43,119 nt of DNA from Opitutia bacterium (GTDB lineage Bacteria; Verrucomicrobiota; Verrucomicrobiia; Opitutales; Opitutaceae), in contig CANJIU010000086.1 in assembly GCA_947474365.1 (NCBI GenBank), positions 1 through 43,119 on the forward strand. The letters run 5' to 3'. The stretch's first letter is position 1, and every line of letters starts with the position of its first letter. Below, one piece after another: positions 41,261 through 43,119 of the stretch. Below the pieces are notes generated by a model. The model did not search any database and was not told where the DNA came from. It worked only from the letters and a program-made list of their open reading frames with translations. The position numbers and the translations under genes are program-made.

Positions 41261-41923
41261 CTACAACTTCCCGTCTTCCAAAAAACTGAAATATCCACTG
41301 CGGTTGAAAATGATGTGGTCGAGCAAGGCGATGCCGAGATGTTCGCCGGCCTGTTTGATCTGGCGGGTGACTTCGACGTCGGCGGGAGAGGGGTCGAGGC
41401 CGCCTTCGGGATGGTTGTGCGCGACGATGATGCCGGAGGCGCGATCGGCGACAGCGTCGGCGAAGACTTCGCGCGGGTGGACCGGACTGCGGTCAATGAG
41501 GCCGATGGAAATGACTCGGACGTTCAAGACTTCGTTCGCGCCGTTGATGGTGGCGCAGAGGAAATGCTCCTGCCGGCGGTCGGCATAGTGGCGGACCAGT
41601 GGCAGGAGGTCGGCGGGCGTTGTGATTTTTGTGCCCTCGGGTTTGATGCGGCGGCGGGCGAACTCGATGGCGGCCAGAATGAGCGTGGCTTTGGCGTCGC
41701 CGACAGCGCCGAATTGCTTGAGGTCCTCGGCGCGGAGGTTCAGCCCTTTTGCGTCCACGACGGCGGTGAGCTTTTCCGCCAGCGTCATCACGTCAATGGA
41801 CGTGTTGCCGCTGCCGAGGAGAACGGCCAAGAGTTCCTGGTCACTCAACGCCTGCGCCCCGCGCGCCAACAGCTTTTCTCGCGGGCGGTCGTGCGCCGGA
41901 ATCTCATGTATGGGCCGGGTCAT
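41261..41923 (-). CDS. radC: RadC-family JAB-domain protein
   Basis: 220 residues, the usual RadC length. The N-terminal helix-hairpin-helix-like part contains LSDQELLAVLLGSGNTSIDV; the C-terminal JAB/MPN metalloprotease-like domain is complete, with a Glu in HPREVFADAV and H169-x-H171-x7-S179-x2-D182 in HNHPEGGLDPSPAD. RadC was once linked to DNA repair, but its role is unsettled; copies are frequent in mobile islands. The start overlaps the stop of hsdR by 4 bp (ATGA at 41920-41923), so it is translated together with the restriction subunit. Confidence 0.92.
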   Translation of the reverse strand: MTRPIHEIPAHDRPREKLLARGAQALSDQELLAVLLGSGNTSIDVMTLAEKLTAVVDAKGLNLRAEDLKQFGAVGDAKATLILAAIEFARRRIKPEGTKITTPADLLPLVRHYADRRQEHFLCATINGANEVLNVRVISIGLIDRSPVHPREVFADAVADRASGIIVAHNHPEGGLDPSPADVEVTRQIKQAGEHLGIALLDHIIFNRSGYFSFLEDGKL

Positions 41924-43119
41924 GCAGCAAAGGCGAGGTTGGTATCAATGACGGTGATGGCCATGATGTCGAAGATGCCGCCCTCCCGGGTGTAATCGGG
42001 ATTAGCCAATTCGTTGTAGCGGTCGCGTCCCTGGTAAGCTTCCTGAATCTCGCCGTTGACTTGGCTGCGATACGCTCCCTCCAAGAACATGCGATCTTCC
42101 CGGTGCGCCATGACGGTGGTGCGGATCACTGGGTCGGCAGCCTTTTCCTCGGTGACTTCCTTGATGTAGAGGGCTTCCTCATCCGTGATGTTAAATTTAT
42201 TGCGGATTTCTGTGATCATGTCCTGGACGGAAACCTTCTTGGGCGGTGGGCCAATGCCTTTCTTGCCATGCCCCGGTTTCAGCTTCACCGGGCCGGCGCT
42301 GGTGGTGACGCCCTGATACTCAACCGCCGCCTTGATGACTTCGGTCTGCCGGATTTGCTTCATGAGGTCGGACACGCTGCCGAGCTTGATGAGTTGCTCG
42401 CCGATGTATTCGGCGAAGGTGGCGAACTCCTTCAATTCCGGCGCATAGGAGAAGAAGCATGATAGGAAGTGGAACACCTTGACGTAGCGGGCGAGCAAAT
42501 AGACGAACGCCTTGCGCTCCTCGCCATCCACGATGCGGGCCTGAAAACGGGTGCGCAGCGCATTGACGAAGAATTGGACCTGCGCGTCCGTGCCACTGGC
42601 GATGAGTTTGGCGAAATCCGCCGCGTCTTTCTGGGTGAACACCCCCACCGCCAGAATGTCGCTGTAGAGTTTGGGGCACAGGTCCTTGTCCGGCTCTTCC
42701 GGCTTAAACGGCGTGCCTTTGCGATATTTCTGGAACGCCTTGAGGATGGCCGCCGCGTTGTTGGTGAAATCCACGACCACGACGTCTTTCTTGCCTTCGT
42801 GGCAGCGGTTCAGGCGCGACACCGTTTGCACGGCGTTGCGGTCCACGACGGGTTTGTCGAGGAACATGCCGGCGAGCATGGGCTGGTCGAAGCCGGTCTG
42901 GAATTTGTTGGCGACGACCATCAAGCGGTAGTCCTCGCCCTCGAACCGGTCCTCAATCAACTCGCCCGGCTGCAATTCATTGACGGTGTGCTCGTGGATT
43001 TCCGCATTGGTTTCCGGGTGCGTGAAATCCGAGAAGGCGTAGAGCACCTTGTATTTCGCGCCGCGCTCCTTGAGCTTTTCCTTGATGATGTTGAAATAGC
43101 GCAGACCGGCTACGCGGGA
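41920..43119 (-). CDS. hsdR: Type I restriction enzyme R subunit, C-terminal part (runs off the window)
   Basis: The frame is open from the right edge of the window and ends at 41920, giving the last 399 residues. The helicase motifs V and VI are visible: VVANKFQTGFDQPMLAGMFL and AVQTVSRLNR, followed by VVVVDFTNN. The C-terminal helical region that contacts the methylase core comes next. HsdR provides ATP-driven DNA translocation and cleavage in type I restriction. The start codon, nuclease domain and partner genes hsdM and hsdS lie beyond the window. An internal GTG at 43047 is not a true start because the upstream codons continue the helicase domain. Confidence 0.92.
   Translation of the reverse strand, partial: SRVAGLRYFNIIKEKLKERGAKYKVLYAFSDFTHPETNAEIHEHTVNELQPGELIEDRFEGEDYRLMVVANKFQTGFDQPMLAGMFLDKPVVDRNAVQTVSRLNRCHEGKKDVVVVDFTNNAAAILKAFQKYRKGTPFKPEEPDKDLCPKLYSDILAVGVFTQKDAADFAKLIASGTDAQVQFFVNALRTRFQARIVDGEERKAFVYLLARYVKVFHFLSCFFSYAPELKEFATFAEYIGEQLIKLGSVSDLMKQIRQTEVIKAAVEYQGVTTSAGPVKLKPGHGKKGIGPPPKKVSVQDMITEIRNKFNITDEEALYIKEVTEEKAADPVIRTTVMAHREDRMFLEGAYRSQVNGEIQEAYQGRDRYNELANPDYTREGGIFDIMAITVIDTNLAFAA

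Noticed and set aside
1..43119. CRISPR array
   Set aside because: No regularly spaced repeat-spacer pattern was seen; repeats found are pairs or palindromes only.

Overview
The window looks like chromosomal DNA of a GC-rich member of the Verrucomicrobiota, most likely Opitutaceae. I infer this from the long TonB-dependent receptors whose mature N-termini carry a 'NPF-hydrophobic-...-GY' box, from the many secreted S1 sulfatases, and from the lack of SusD partners. No rRNA or intact tRNA gene is present to confirm it.

Positions 1-29.4 kb form a sulfated-glycan utilisation locus. It holds six secreted formylglycine-type sulfatases, one GH71/GH99-like glycoside hydrolase and five TonB-dependent outer-membrane receptors, nearly all on the minus strand. 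From 29383 down to 14134 the genes receptor - sulfatase x3 - hydrolase - sulfatase x2 - receptor are packed with 4-bp ATGA overlaps or short gaps and read as one operon. A two-component system (sensor kinase and NarL-type regulator, 11.6-14.1 kb, plus strand) sits inside the locus. Three further receptors and a last sulfatase follow at 11.5-0.2 kb. Two of those receptor genes share an upstream regulatory module built on a palindrome, CATCCCC-N6-GGGGATG, and one copy lies in the divergent promoter region shared with the kinase. The left edge carries the end of an IS5-like element.

Positions 29.4-30.3 kb are a scar zone. An ECF sigma-factor N-terminus is fused by deletion to the end of a LamG-domain protein. 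Next come a rho-independent terminator and the last 25 nt of a tRNA gene, which suggests a used attachment site. An orphan AbiEi/DUF6088 antitoxin follows, with only 14 codons of its toxin left.

Positions 30.3-43.1 kb are accessory DNA: a SWIM zinc-finger protein; a zinc-ribbon protein, large serine recombinase and two ParB/RepB-like proteins in one tight plus-strand cassette; a HipB/HipA toxin-antitoxin operon; an XRE regulator overlapping tail-to-tail with a RelE-like toxin operon; and a RadC gene coupled to the 3' part of a type I restriction gene hsdR, followed by a stray hsdR N-terminal fragment.

The strongest novelty signal is a pair of structured RNA elements (37076-37260 and 39089-39310) flanking hipBA in direct orientation. 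They share a nearly identical 55-nt 5' block, and their downstream helices differ by compensatory base changes. They may belong to the HEARO / IscB omega-RNA class, but no IscB or TnpB gene is in the window. All names here come from reading the sequence; no database search was run.
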